DNA from: G965220825 sp965220825 | GTDB lineage: Bacteria; Pseudomonadota; Alphaproteobacteria; UBA828 | Reading direction: 5' to 3' | Assembly: GCA_965220825.1 (NCBI GenBank) | Contig: OZ244839.1 | Location: forward strand, 1,550,001 to 1,614,000 | Length of the DNA stretch: 64,000 nt | Shown: in pieces, positions 25,857 to 34,259 of the stretch | Position numbering within the stretch: the first letter of the stretch is position 1 | Layout: the number at the start of each line of letters is the position of its first letter | The notes under the pieces: model-generated | The model's database searches: none | The model's input: the letters and a program-made list of their open reading frames with translations, nothing else | Told to the model about the DNA's origin: nothing | Translations under genes and position numbers: made by a program

Positions 25857-28619
25857 TCAATGCGCGTCGGCCCAGCTGGGCCCCGCATTCACGTCCACGA
25901 CGAGCGGCACGTCGAGCGTTGTGGCGCTCTCCATGACCCGCTTCGCGACCCGGCTCGTGGCGTCGACCTCCGCCTCCGGCACCTCGAAGACCAGCTCGTC
26001 ATGCACCTGAAGCAGGAGCCGTGCGCCGAGCCCTTCCGCCTCCAGCGCCGCCTGCATGGGGATCATGGCGCGCTTGGCGATATCCGCGGCCGAGCCCTGG
26101 ATCGGCGCGTTGATCGCCGCGCGCTCCTGGAAGGCCCGGTGCGCCGGGTTGCGGTCGTTGATCCCCGGCAGCCGGCACTTGCGGCCGAACAGCGTGGTCA
26201 CGTAGCCGTTCGCATGCGCCTCCTTCTTGGTGCGCTCCATATAGTCCCGGATCCCCGGATAGCGCGCGAAATAGGCGTCGATATAGCCCCTGGCCTCGGC
26301 CTGCGCGACGCCGATCTGGCGCGCGAGCCCGAACGGGCTGATGCCATAGACGATCCCGAAATTGATCGCCTTGGCGGAGCGGCGGACCATGGGGTCCATG
26401 CCCTCGAGCGGAACGCCGAACACCTGGCTCGCCGTCAGCGCGTGGATGTCCAGCCCGTCGCGGAACGCGTCCTTCAGCGCCTCCACGCCGGCGACATGGG
26501 CCAGCACGCGGAGCTCGATCTGGGAATAGTCCGCGGACAGCAGCAGATGCCCCGGCGGCGCGACGAAGGCCCGGCGGATGGTACGGCCCTCCTCGGTGCG
26601 GATCGGGATGTTCTGCAGGTTGGGGTCGTTGGAAGAGAGCCGGCCGGTGCTGGCGGCGGTCATGGTGAAGGTGGTGTGGACACGCCCGGTGCGCGCGTCG
26701 ATATGGCCGACGAGCGCGTCCGTATAGGTGTTCTTCAGCTTGGTGAGCCGCCGCCAGTCCAGCACGCGCGCCGGCAGCTCGTGGGTGAGCGCGAGCCCTT
26801 CCAGGATGTCCGCGCCGGTGCCGTAGGCGCCGGACTTGCCCTTGCGCCCGCCTTCGAGCCCCATCTCTTCGAACAGGACCTCGCCCAGCTGCTTGGGCGA
26901 GCCGATGGTGAAGGGATGGCCGGCGAGGTCGTGGATCTCCTGCTCGAGCGCGGCGATGCGGCCGGCGAACGCCTCCGACAGCGCCGTGAGCGCGCCACGG
27001 TCCACCAGGACGCCGGCGGCTTCCATCCGCGCGAGCACCGGCACCAGCGGGCGTTCGATCCGCTCATGGACCGCCGTCAGCCTGTCCGCCACCAGGCGGG
27101 CGCAAAGCAGGCCATGGATGCGGAGCGCGAGGTCCGCGTGCTCGGCCGCCACGTCCCGCAGCGCCTCGGGGCTGGTGGCCTGAATCGGGAGCCTTGCGCG
27201 CCCGGTCCCAAGCAGGCCGTCGAGGGAACGGGGCGTGCGGTCGAGGTGAAGCCGCGCGAGCTCTTCCACGCCGTGGCCGTGCAGCCCGCCGTTCAGGATC
27301 CACGATGCGAGCATGGGATCGTCGACAGGCGATGCGTCCCTGCCGTGGCGCGCGAGAAGGCGAAGCGCGTGCTTGATGTCGAAGCCGATCTTGAGCACGC
27401 CCGGATCGCCCAGCACACCCTCCAGCGCCTCCAGCGCGCCCGCCATGTCCGCCTGCACCGCCGGCCGTTCCGCGGCGTCCACGAGGTCCGAGGGTTCGTG
27501 CCCGAGCGGCACATAGCAGGCCTCGCCCGGCGCCGTCGCCAGGGCGAGGCCCACGATGCGAGCCTCCTCCGGCGTACTGCCCGACGCGGTGAAGAATTCC
27601 AGCGCGAGCACGCCGCTCTCCCTCGCCCGCGCCGCCCAGTCCGCGAGTGCCGCGGGCGACTCCGCGAGCGGGTAGGAATCGGGGAAGCCCGCAGGCGCCG
27701 TCTCTTCCTCCGCCGCGTGTGCGGGTGCGGCGGCCGCCACCATGCGCCGGGCGACGGAACGGAAGCCGTTCGTCCGCAGAAAGGCCTCGAGCACGCTCTC
27801 ATCCGGCTCCTGGCGGGCCAGCGCCTCGAGGGGCAGCGGGAGCGGCGCGTCCTGGCGCAGGGTGACGAGGGTGCGGGAGATGCGGGCCATCTCCGCATGT
27901 TCGATCAGGTTCTGCCGGCGTTTCGGCTGTTTGATCTCGCCCGCGCGGTCGAGGAGCGTGTCGAGATCGCCATATTCCTCGATCAGCCGGGCCGCGGTTT
28001 TCACGCCGATGCCGGGCACGCCCGGCACATTGTCGGTGCTGTCGCCGGCGAGCGCCTGGACGTCGATCACCCGTTCGGGCCCGACCCCGAAGCGCTCGAA
28101 CACCTGTTCGGGGCCGATCTCGCGGTTCTTGAAATAGTCATACATGATGACGCGCCCGTCCTCGACGAGCTGCATCAGGTCCTTGTCCGCCGAGACGATG
28201 GTGACCCGCCCGCCCGCATCGCACGCGGCCCGCGCATAGGCCGCGATCAGGTCGTCCGCCTCGAAGCCCTCCAACTCGATGGCCGCCAGGTTGAAGGCAC
28301 GGGCCGCCTCCCGCACCAGGGGGAACTGCGGGATCAGCTCTTCGGGAGTCTCGGCCCGGTTGGCCTTGTAGGTTTCCAGGATTTCATTGCGAAAGGTGCG
28401 CCGCGCGCTGTCGAAGATTACCGCGATATGGTCCGCGTCGGTCTCACGGAGGATCTTCCACAACATGTTGGTAAAGCCCAGAACGGCGTTCACCGGCGTG
28501 CCGTCGTCCCGGCTCAGGGGCGGCAGCGCGTGAAAAGCGCGGAACACGAAGCCCGAACCGTCGATGAGATAGACATGGCGTCCGGGCACGGCCTTCCCTT
28601 CCGGCATGGCGTCGGTCAC
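25857..28619 (-). CDS. polA: DNA polymerase I with an apparently inactive proofreading domain
   Basis: 920 residues. The 5'-3' exonuclease domain (1-300) has YLIDGSGFVFRAFHALPP and the acidic EGFEADDLIA. The middle 3'-5' exonuclease-like domain has lost its metal ligands: motif I is ALEFFTAS (about 337-343) instead of DTET, motif II FDIKHAL (about 412-418) instead of NxKYD, and motif III VAAEHAD instead of YAxxD. The polymerase domain is intact: motif A SADYSQIELRVLAH, motif B RRSAKAINFGIVYG and motif C QVHDELVFEV. Roles are Okazaki fragment processing and repair synthesis. ATG 28619 or 28607 could start it. Confidence 0.95.
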   Translation of the reverse strand: MTDAMPEGKAVPGRHVYLIDGSGFVFRAFHALPPLSRDDGTPVNAVLGFTNMLWKILRETDADHIAVIFDSARRTFRNEILETYKANRAETPEELIPQFPLVREAARAFNLAAIELEGFEADDLIAAYARAACDAGGRVTIVSADKDLMQLVEDGRVIMYDYFKNREIGPEQVFERFGVGPERVIDVQALAGDSTDNVPGVPGIGVKTAARLIEEYGDLDTLLDRAGEIKQPKRRQNLIEHAEMARISRTLVTLRQDAPLPLPLEALARQEPDESVLEAFLRTNGFRSVARRMVAAAAPAHAAEEETAPAGFPDSYPLAESPAALADWAARARESGVLALEFFTASGSTPEEARIVGLALATAPGEACYVPLGHEPSDLVDAAERPAVQADMAGALEALEGVLGDPGVLKIGFDIKHALRLLARHGRDASPVDDPMLASWILNGGLHGHGVEELARLHLDRTPRSLDGLLGTGRARLPIQATSPEALRDVAAEHADLALRIHGLLCARLVADRLTAVHERIERPLVPVLARMEAAGVLVDRGALTALSEAFAGRIAALEQEIHDLAGHPFTIGSPKQLGEVLFEEMGLEGGRKGKSGAYGTGADILEGLALTHELPARVLDWRRLTKLKNTYTDALVGHIDARTGRVHTTFTMTAASTGRLSSNDPNLQNIPIRTEEGRTIRRAFVAPPGHLLLSADYSQIELRVLAHVAGVEALKDAFRDGLDIHALTASQVFGVPLEGMDPMVRRSAKAINFGIVYGISPFGLARQIGVAQAEARGYIDAYFARYPGIRDYMERTKKEAHANGYVTTLFGRKCRLPGINDRNPAHRAFQERAAINAPIQGSAADIAKRAMIPMQAALEAEGLGARLLLQVHDELVFEVPEAEVDATSRVAKRVMESATTLDVPLVVDVNAGPSWADAH

Positions 28620-28864
28620 GAGAGGCGCTTCGCCTCCCTCGAATCACATCGCGGCAAGGCCGGTGAGACCCTCGACGCCGACACGGCCAGGATGAGACAG
28701 ACCTGCCAGATATGCGCGCCCATCGGACCCTCCCTTCCCGCGAACTCCGCCACTATGCCACGGCGCCCGCCCGCCGCCCAACCGCGGCGGCACTGCGGCG
28801 GGACGCTCCGGCCTCGCGGCCCGGCCTATGCTATGAAGCGCTGTTTCCGCTCTCCGGCACGCGC

Positions 28865-30061
28865 ATGAACACGTCTTCCGCTCCGTCTCCCACTCATGCG
28901 GTGCGGCGCATCGCCTTCTTCTACGCGGCCTATTTTCTGGTTGCGGGGGTGATGCTGCCGTTCTGGCCGCTCTTTCTTGAGGCGCGCGGCCTGGCGGCAA
29001 CGGAGATCGGGCTCGTGCTCGGGCTCACGCTCTTCATCCGCGGGCTCGCGGGCCCGTTCATCGGACGCTTCGCGGACCGGAGCGGCGCGACCCGCGGGCC
29101 GCTCGTCGCCTGCGCCGCGGCGGGTCTCGCGGTGACCGTCGCGTTCTACTGGACCTGGGGCTTCTGGCCGCTCTTCGCCGTCTCCGCCGCCTTCACACTC
29201 GCCTATGCCGGGCTGCTGCCCCTCGGGGAGACAATCGCGCTCCGCACCGTCACGGCCGACTCCGGCTATGGCAGGGTACGGCTCTGGGGATCGGTCTCCT
29301 ATCTCGTCGCCGCGGCCGTCGGCGGTGCAGTGCTCGAGATCGAGGCCAGGCCCTCCGCCGCACTGATCGTCGGCATGGTGCTCGCGACCATGGCTCTGAC
29401 GGTCGCGGGCGCCGCGGGGATGCCGGCCCGCGCCGCCGCCACCGGCCCGCCGCCAGACGCGCCGATCCTCTCCCTTCTGCGGGAGCGGCGCTTCGCGCTC
29501 ATGATCCTGGCGACGGCCGCGATCCACGGCGCGCACGCCGTCTTCTACGGCTTCTCCACGCTTCATTGGATCAGTGTGGGAATCGCCGAATGGGTCGTGG
29601 GCCTGCTCTGGGCGGGGGGCGTGGTGGCGGAGGTGATCCTCTTTGCCTTCGGCGGCCCGGTGGTCCGCAGGCTGGGGCCCGCGGGGCTCATGGGACTCGC
29701 GGCGGTGCTCGGAATCGCCCGCTGGGCCGCGCTCGCATCCACCACCGAGCTCTGGGTGCTGGCCGTGACGCAGTGCCTGCACGCCTTCACCTACGGCGCC
29801 ATGCATCTCGGCGCCATGCTCTTCATCGCGCGCACGGTGCCGGCCGGGTCGGCGAACACAGCCCAGGCGCTGTTCGCCGCGCTGACCAACGGCGTGGGGC
29901 TCGGCGTCGGGCTTCTGGCGGCCGGTGCGCTCTATGCCGCCTGGGGCGCGCAGGCCTATTGGGCCGCCGCTCTGGTCTCCGCGCTGGGCGCGCTAGCCGT
30001 ACTGGGTCTCTGGGCGGCGTCGCGCGCTTCTGCGCACCGCGCCGGCGCCGCGCCTCAGTAA
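28865..30061 (+). CDS. MFS transporter, phenylpropionate/nucleoside permease-like
   Basis: 398 residues, twelve hydrophobic helices, and the MFS loop GRFADRSGATRGPLVA after helix 2. It resembles the MFS_1-like group (HcaT, lactose/nucleoside permeases) in helix spacing and in the sequence FFYAAYFLVAGVMLPFWPLFL at the start. Start ATG 28865 is the first Met before helix 1; the longer frame upstream is GC-rich filler. Substrate unknown. Its end overlaps the convergent zinc-finger gene by 7 bp. Confidence 0.8.
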   Translation: MNTSSAPSPTHAVRRIAFFYAAYFLVAGVMLPFWPLFLEARGLAATEIGLVLGLTLFIRGLAGPFIGRFADRSGATRGPLVACAAAGLAVTVAFYWTWGFWPLFAVSAAFTLAYAGLLPLGETIALRTVTADSGYGRVRLWGSVSYLVAAAVGGAVLEIEARPSAALIVGMVLATMALTVAGAAGMPARAAATGPPPDAPILSLLRERRFALMILATAAIHGAHAVFYGFSTLHWISVGIAEWVVGLLWAGGVVAEVILFAFGGPVVRRLGPAGLMGLAAVLGIARWAALASTTELWVLAVTQCLHAFTYGAMHLGAMLFIARTVPAGSANTAQALFAALTNGVGLGVGLLAAGALYAAWGAQAYWAAALVSALGALAVLGLWAASRASAHRAGAAPQ

Positions 30062-30234
30062 GCCGCGCCCGCGGCTTTCCGTTTCAGCACGAAGCGCCGG
30101 CCGCAATAGGGGCAGTCGATTTCGCCGTTTGCTCCCAGAGTGAGGAACACGCGCGGATGGCCGAGCATGTCGCCGCCGTCGCAGGCAACGGTCTCGGTCT
30201 CGACTTCGACGATCTCGGGCGGGTCGATGGACAT
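30055..30234 (-). CDS. CHCC zinc-finger domain protein (NDUFS6-like)
   Basis: 59 residues, ATG 30234 to TGA 30055-30057. A Cys18-x7-His26-x14-Cys41-x2-Cys44 pattern (VACDGG, GHPRVFL, CPYCGRRFVL) is the zf-CHCC signature found in alphaproteobacterial homologues of mitochondrial complex I subunit NDUFS6. In bacteria the role is unproven; a link to respiratory complex assembly is inferred. The last 7 bp overlap the end of the convergent MFS gene. Confidence 0.8.
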   Translation of the reverse strand: MSIDPPEIVEVETETVACDGGDMLGHPRVFLTLGANGEIDCPYCGRRFVLKRKAAGAAY

Positions 30235-30335
30235 TCGTTTCTTCCGCTGGCATTGACCCTGAAGGCTGCGCGATGATAGCCATTGTCAGCCGCCGCTCAA
30301 CCGCGCCGAAATGCGGCCGCCCGAAAGAGCCCGGC

Positions 30336-31229
30336 ATGACCGACACCATCCCCTTCAATCGGGAGCTCGACTTCGTCTATGGCGAGGCGGCCCAGGTCTC
30401 GCCGTCGATCCGCAGGGTCGTCGCGCGCAACCCGAGCGTCTTCACCTTCCACGGCACCGGCACCTACATCGTGGGCCGCGGCAAGGTGGCCGTCATCGAC
30501 CCGGGGCCGGACTTGGCCGACCATGTGGACGCCGTGCTCGATGCCGTCCGCGGCGAGACCGTGACCCACCTCGTGGTGACGCACACCCATATCGACCATT
30601 CGCCGGCAACCCGCCATATCCAGGCCGCCACCGGCGCGCCGACCTACGGCTTCGGCCCCCATGGCGGCGGTACGGGGCCTGCGGCCGAGGAGGGCGCGGA
30701 CCGGGACTTCACGCCGGACCACCGGCTCGCCGACGGCGACGCCATCGCCGGCGACGGCTGGACGCTGGAGGCCGTCCACACGCCGGGGCATACCTCCAAC
30801 CACCTCTGCTTCGCACTCGCCGGCGAGAACGCGCTGTTCTCCGGCGATCACGTGATGGGCTGGTCGACCACCGTGGTCTCACCGCCGGACGGCGACATGG
30901 GCGCCTATATGGGCTCGCTGGAGAAGCTCATGGCCCGCGAGGAGACGGTCTACTGGCCGACCCATGGCGCGCCCATCCCCCGGGCGCGGCATTATGCGCG
31001 GGCGCTCTACGACCACCGGCGCCGGCGCGAGGGCCGGGTTCTCGCCTGCGTGGAAGAAGGCGTGGCGACGATCCCGGAGATGGTGGAACGCCTCTATCGA
31101 GGCCTGGACCGGCGCCTGCACAAGGCGGCGGCACGCACCGTGCTCGCCCACCTCATCCATCTGGTGGAGACCGGCCGAATCGCCTGCGACGGCGAGCCGG
31201 AGGAAGACGCGCGCTTTACGGCACCCTGA
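30336..31229 (+). CDS. metallo-beta-lactamase-fold hydrolase
   Basis: 297 residues from ATG 30336. All zinc ligands are visible: HTHIDH at 83-88, His152 in TPGHTSNH, Asp171 in FSGDHVMGW, and a last His in YWPTHGAP. The C-terminal helical domain (about 230-285) resembles the winged-helix tail of LACTB2/beta-lactamase-like thioesterases and nucleases. The reaction cannot be fixed; hydrolysis of a thioester or RNA is possible. It diverges from the small zinc-finger gene and converges on the HpcH aldolase. Confidence 0.85.
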   Translation: MTDTIPFNRELDFVYGEAAQVSPSIRRVVARNPSVFTFHGTGTYIVGRGKVAVIDPGPDLADHVDAVLDAVRGETVTHLVVTHTHIDHSPATRHIQAATGAPTYGFGPHGGGTGPAAEEGADRDFTPDHRLADGDAIAGDGWTLEAVHTPGHTSNHLCFALAGENALFSGDHVMGWSTTVVSPPDGDMGAYMGSLEKLMAREETVYWPTHGAPIPRARHYARALYDHRRRREGRVLACVEEGVATIPEMVERLYRGLDRRLHKAAARTVLAHLIHLVETGRIACDGEPEEDARFTAP

Positions 31230-31253
31230 GGCGCGCCGCCGCCCGCATGCGGT

Positions 31254-32039
31254 TCAGCGCCGGGCGGGCGGGTCGTTGCGGAACTCTTCCACCTGGGCCA
31301 GCGCCGCGCTCTGCAGGAGGCGTGCATCGCCGCCCGCCACGATCATGTGATAGCCCTGCTCGAACATCCATTTGAGCGTCCTGCCCGGGCGCGGAACCGT
31401 GGCCATGAGCTTGCCGGTCGCCCGCATCTTGCGCTCGGCCCGCTCGATCTGCTCGTTTACCTTGGGCTCGTCGAGATCCAGCATGTGGCCGACGCTCGCC
31501 GAGACGTCGCTCGGGCCGAGAAACAGCATGTCCACGCCGTCCACCGCGGCGATCGACTCGATGTTGTCGATGGCCTCTTCCGTCTCGATCTGGCAGGCGA
31601 CGAGGATGTTGTCCGGCACCGCCGCGAGATAGTCGCCGAGCCGCTGGCCCCAGAGCGAACAGCGCGCGGCATGGGGGGCGACGCCCCGTATGCCCTGGGT
31701 GGGATAGCGGCACGCGTCCACCGCGGCCTTCGCCTCCTCGGCGTTCTGAACATAGGGCACCACGATGCCCATGACGCCGATATCGAGGGCGCGCTTGATA
31801 TAGACCATGTCGTTCCACGGCACGCGCATCATCGGCGTGACGCCCGCCGCGCCCGCGGCCTGCATCAGGCTGACGGCGTTGAGCAGGTCCCCGGGCCCGT
31901 GCTCATGATCCAGCACGACCCCGTCAAATCCCGCGTTGGCCACGATCTCGGCGGCGATGGGGCTTCCCATGGAGAGCCAGCAGGTGAGCACGGGCTCGCC
32001 CTTCAACATTTTTTCCTTGCACCGGTTCTCATAGGCCAT
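31254..32039 (-). CDS. HpcH/HpaI-type class II pyruvate aldolase
   Basis: 261 residues. The TIM-barrel aldolase motifs are present: His45-Glu46-His47 in LDHEHGPGD (catalytic His), VPWND, then QIETEEAIDNI and LFLGPSDVSAS, which carry the metal-binding Glu and Asp. The family cleaves 4-hydroxy-2-oxo acids to pyruvate or oxaloacetate plus an aldehyde. HpaI itself acts in homoprotocatechuate breakdown, but none of those genes is nearby. A 14-bp perfect palindrome lies about 35 bp upstream. Confidence 0.85.
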   Translation of the reverse strand: MAYENRCKEKMLKGEPVLTCWLSMGSPIAAEIVANAGFDGVVLDHEHGPGDLLNAVSLMQAAGAAGVTPMMRVPWNDMVYIKRALDIGVMGIVVPYVQNAEEAKAAVDACRYPTQGIRGVAPHAARCSLWGQRLGDYLAAVPDNILVACQIETEEAIDNIESIAAVDGVDMLFLGPSDVSASVGHMLDLDEPKVNEQIERAERKMRATGKLMATVPRPGRTLKWMFEQGYHMIVAGGDARLLQSAALAQVEEFRNDPPARR

Positions 32040-32073
32040 GGCAACACGTTCCCCGGACGGATGTGGACGACGA

Positions 32074-32087
32074 GGACCGGCCGGTCC
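32074..32087. repeat. 14-bp palindrome upstream of HpcH aldolase gene
   Basis: GGACCGGCCGGTCC, a perfect dyad 35-48 bp before the ATG at 32039. It could be an operator or the end of a transcript of the LysM gene, which reads in the same direction. No T tract follows. Confidence 0.35.
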
Positions 32088-32214
32088 CCGACCCGCCTTC
32101 TAGCACGGCGCGACGCCGCATGGCGAGGGAACGCGGCCCACCGCGAGGGGCGACAAGGCCGGTCAGCCGCGGGAGGGCTCGGGGCAGTTCGTGCTTCGCA
32201 GCGGGCCGGTCGGC

Positions 32215-33660
32215 TCAGCCCGGGGCGGGGATGGTGAAGATCTGGCCCGGATAGATCAGGTCCGGATCCCGGATCTGGCTGCGATTGGCATCGTAGATCA
32301 CCGTAAAGCGGTAGCCGCCGCCGAACACCCGCCGCGCGATGCGCCACAGACTGTTGCCGGGCTGGACGACCACCACCACATCCTGGGAAGAGAGCAGCGC
32401 CGGATCGTCCCTGAACAGCGGCGTCTCTATGCGCGAAAGCACGAAGCCGGCCGAATCCACCTGGTCGACCCGCAGCCGGTGCTCGCCGACCGCCAGCTTG
32501 TCCTCCGGCTCGACGGTCCAGGTTCCGTCCTCGTCCGTGGCGACGGTGCCGATATGCTCTTCGTCGACATAGACGTTCAAGGGAGTGCCGGGCTCCGCAC
32601 TGCCGGAGACCACCATCTCGCCCTTGTCGTCATAGTCGACGCTCTCGAGCTTGAGCGGTCCGTCCTCCAGCCGGGAGGCGGCTTGTGCCGCGGGAGCTTC
32701 GCTTTCGCCCTCCGTGGCGGCGGCGGTTTCCGGCGCACCGTCGGCGCCCGTCCCGTCGGCGAGCGACGGTTCGCCCGCGCGGCTCGCAGGCTGAGACGCC
32801 TGGTCCGCCCCCTCGTCGAACTGCTGGCTCTGAAGCGCACGGCTCGGGCCCTCGCCATCCGCCGGCACCAGCACGGCGAGCGCCTGGCCTCCGTCCGTGG
32901 GCTCACCGTCGCGTCCGGGGACGGAGAGCACCAACATGTCCCTGGATTCGATGCGGCGGCCGTCGGGCAAGATTTCGACGAGGGAGAGAAGGTGGTCGCC
33001 ACTCCCCATGGGCTCGTCCAGCAGCAGGACCCATTCGCCGTTCTCGTCGGCCCGGGCCGATCCGATTTCGACTCCGGAATCGAGCACGCTCACGCGGGCG
33101 CCGGGTTCGGCACGCCCGGCGATTATCGTGGTGCCGGTCGGGCCCACCCGCACCACGTCGAAACTCGGCGGCTCGGGGGCCTCCGCACCTGCCTCTTCGG
33201 CCTCGCCGACACTCATCCAGTAGTCGTCCGCCGCGGGGCCGCCGTCCAGCGCCGCGAGGGCCTGCGGCTCGTCCGCACGTCCCTCCGCACTGCCGCCGCC
33301 GCCCGTCGCCCCATCGTCGCCACCGCCCGCCTGAGCGGCGGCGGTATCGGCCGCGCCTTCCGCTGCTTCGCTCCCCTCGGGAGACCCGGTTGCAACCGTC
33401 CCCGTGCCGGAAGCGTCGGCGGCCGGCGCCTCGCCCGCCGTCGTCTCGTCCGCGGCGGGCGCGCCTTCTTCACCGGCCGCTGTCTCCGCCGATGGAACGA
33501 TGGCGACGGTCTCGCCCGCGACCGGCTGGGTGTCGTCCTCGTCCGTGCCGCTCGTCAGAAGCACGCCGACAACGACCGCCACGATAATCGCCGCAGACGC
33601 GGGGAGCCCGATCTGAAGCCGTCTATCCGCGAGAAGCGTCGAGAGAAATTTTCTTTCCAT
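32215..33660 (-). CDS. membrane-anchored LysM protein with a long acidic linker
   Basis: 481 residues. A single membrane helix (about 17-36) is followed by an Asp/Glu/Ala/Gly-rich, probably disordered region (about 40-165). Ig-like beta segments follow (TIIAGRAEPGARVSVLDSG; later ENGEWVLLLDEP and DEDGTWTVEPED). The C-terminal LysM domain (about 430-480, VQPGNSLWRIARRVFG...IYPGQIFTIP) should bind peptidoglycan. The layout matches periplasmic LysM proteins common in alphaproteobacteria. It is probably anchored in the inner membrane with the rest in the periplasm. The upstream 599 bp hold no other gene. Confidence 0.82.
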   Translation of the reverse strand: MERKFLSTLLADRRLQIGLPASAAIIVAVVVGVLLTSGTDEDDTQPVAGETVAIVPSAETAAGEEGAPAADETTAGEAPAADASGTGTVATGSPEGSEAAEGAADTAAAQAGGGDDGATGGGGSAEGRADEPQALAALDGGPAADDYWMSVGEAEEAGAEAPEPPSFDVVRVGPTGTTIIAGRAEPGARVSVLDSGVEIGSARADENGEWVLLLDEPMGSGDHLLSLVEILPDGRRIESRDMLVLSVPGRDGEPTDGGQALAVLVPADGEGPSRALQSQQFDEGADQASQPASRAGEPSLADGTGADGAPETAAATEGESEAPAAQAASRLEDGPLKLESVDYDDKGEMVVSGSAEPGTPLNVYVDEEHIGTVATDEDGTWTVEPEDKLAVGEHRLRVDQVDSAGFVLSRIETPLFRDDPALLSSQDVVVVVQPGNSLWRIARRVFGGGYRFTVIYDANRSQIRDPDLIYPGQIFTIPAPG

Positions 33661-34259
33661 TCAACCCGCCCCGGACACAGCAGACTCGTACCATACATCA
33701 CTCCCCGGCGTTGGGACAGTCATCGAGACGAGGCGGCCCGGGCGACGGAGGGAGCATCTCCTTCACCGCGGCGTATGGATTTGATGCACGGGTTTCCAGA
33801 CCCGCCCACCGAAGCAGTGTCTGTTTTTGGTGCGCGGGTCTCCAGGCCCGCATGTTTTTGTCGCTACCGCCGGTGACGGCCCTCCGGCTCGTTGCGAGGC
33901 CGCAGACCCGCGCACAGAAGCCGCGATCGACCAGGCCATGGAAGCCGGCAGGGACGAGATCGGCATCGAGACGGTCCCCATGGAATCGCCGCCCCTCGCC
34001 TGCCAGCAGTCGCTCTGCGACCGTCCCGGTGCGGGCGCCTCGCTCCGGCGCCTCGGTCTCGACCGCGAGACATTGACCGCCAGGGCCGCCGCCACATGCG
34101 CCGGCCCTCGGCCCGGTTCCGAGCCCCTTTCCATATTCGAAATGCGCAAGATTTATTGCGGATTTATTATGTGATTTCATTGCCACTTCTTGCAGCCGGT
34201 TACACCCGTTGCTACGGTTCGCTGGCTGACGTGATTTTGACGAAGGGGGTCTTCGCGCC
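33661..34259. other. 599-bp intergenic region with repeat copy and AT-rich promoter stretch
   Basis: Between the LysM gene and the autotransporter. It holds repeat copy A (33830-33915). A second, shorter stretch near 33785-33805 (GCACGGGTTTCCAGACCCGC) matches the left end of the repeat with changes, so it may be a fragment. From about 34140 the sequence becomes AT-rich, with TATTAT at 34165-34170 as a possible -10 element for the autotransporter gene. I see no convincing coding frame. Confidence 0.5.
33830..33915 (+). repeat. dispersed repeat copy A (86 bp, 12-bp inverted ends)
   Basis: It begins GTGCGCGGGTCT (33830-33841) and ends with the exact reverse complement AGACCCGCGCAC (33904-33915). 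The inside contains CCAGGCCCGCATG then a T run, then ACCGCCGGTGACGGCCCTCCGG. The same order recurs at 37858-37944 and, in part, 42394-42470. The element has no coding capacity and lies in intergenic DNA, like a REP or small non-autonomous palindromic element. Confidence 0.75.

Noticed and set aside
17957..28827. A shared 17-mer GCCTCGCGGCCCGGCCT at 17957-17973 and 28811-28827, both before genes
   Set aside because: In a GC-rich 64 kb window about one such match is expected by chance, and nothing around it is conserved.
25677..28868. A 1063-codon open frame on the plus strand opposite polA
   Set aside because: It mirrors polA, has Arg/His/Gly-rich composition without domain features, and arises from GC-biased codons. 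The same applies to the plus-strand frame 55956-58910 and many others.
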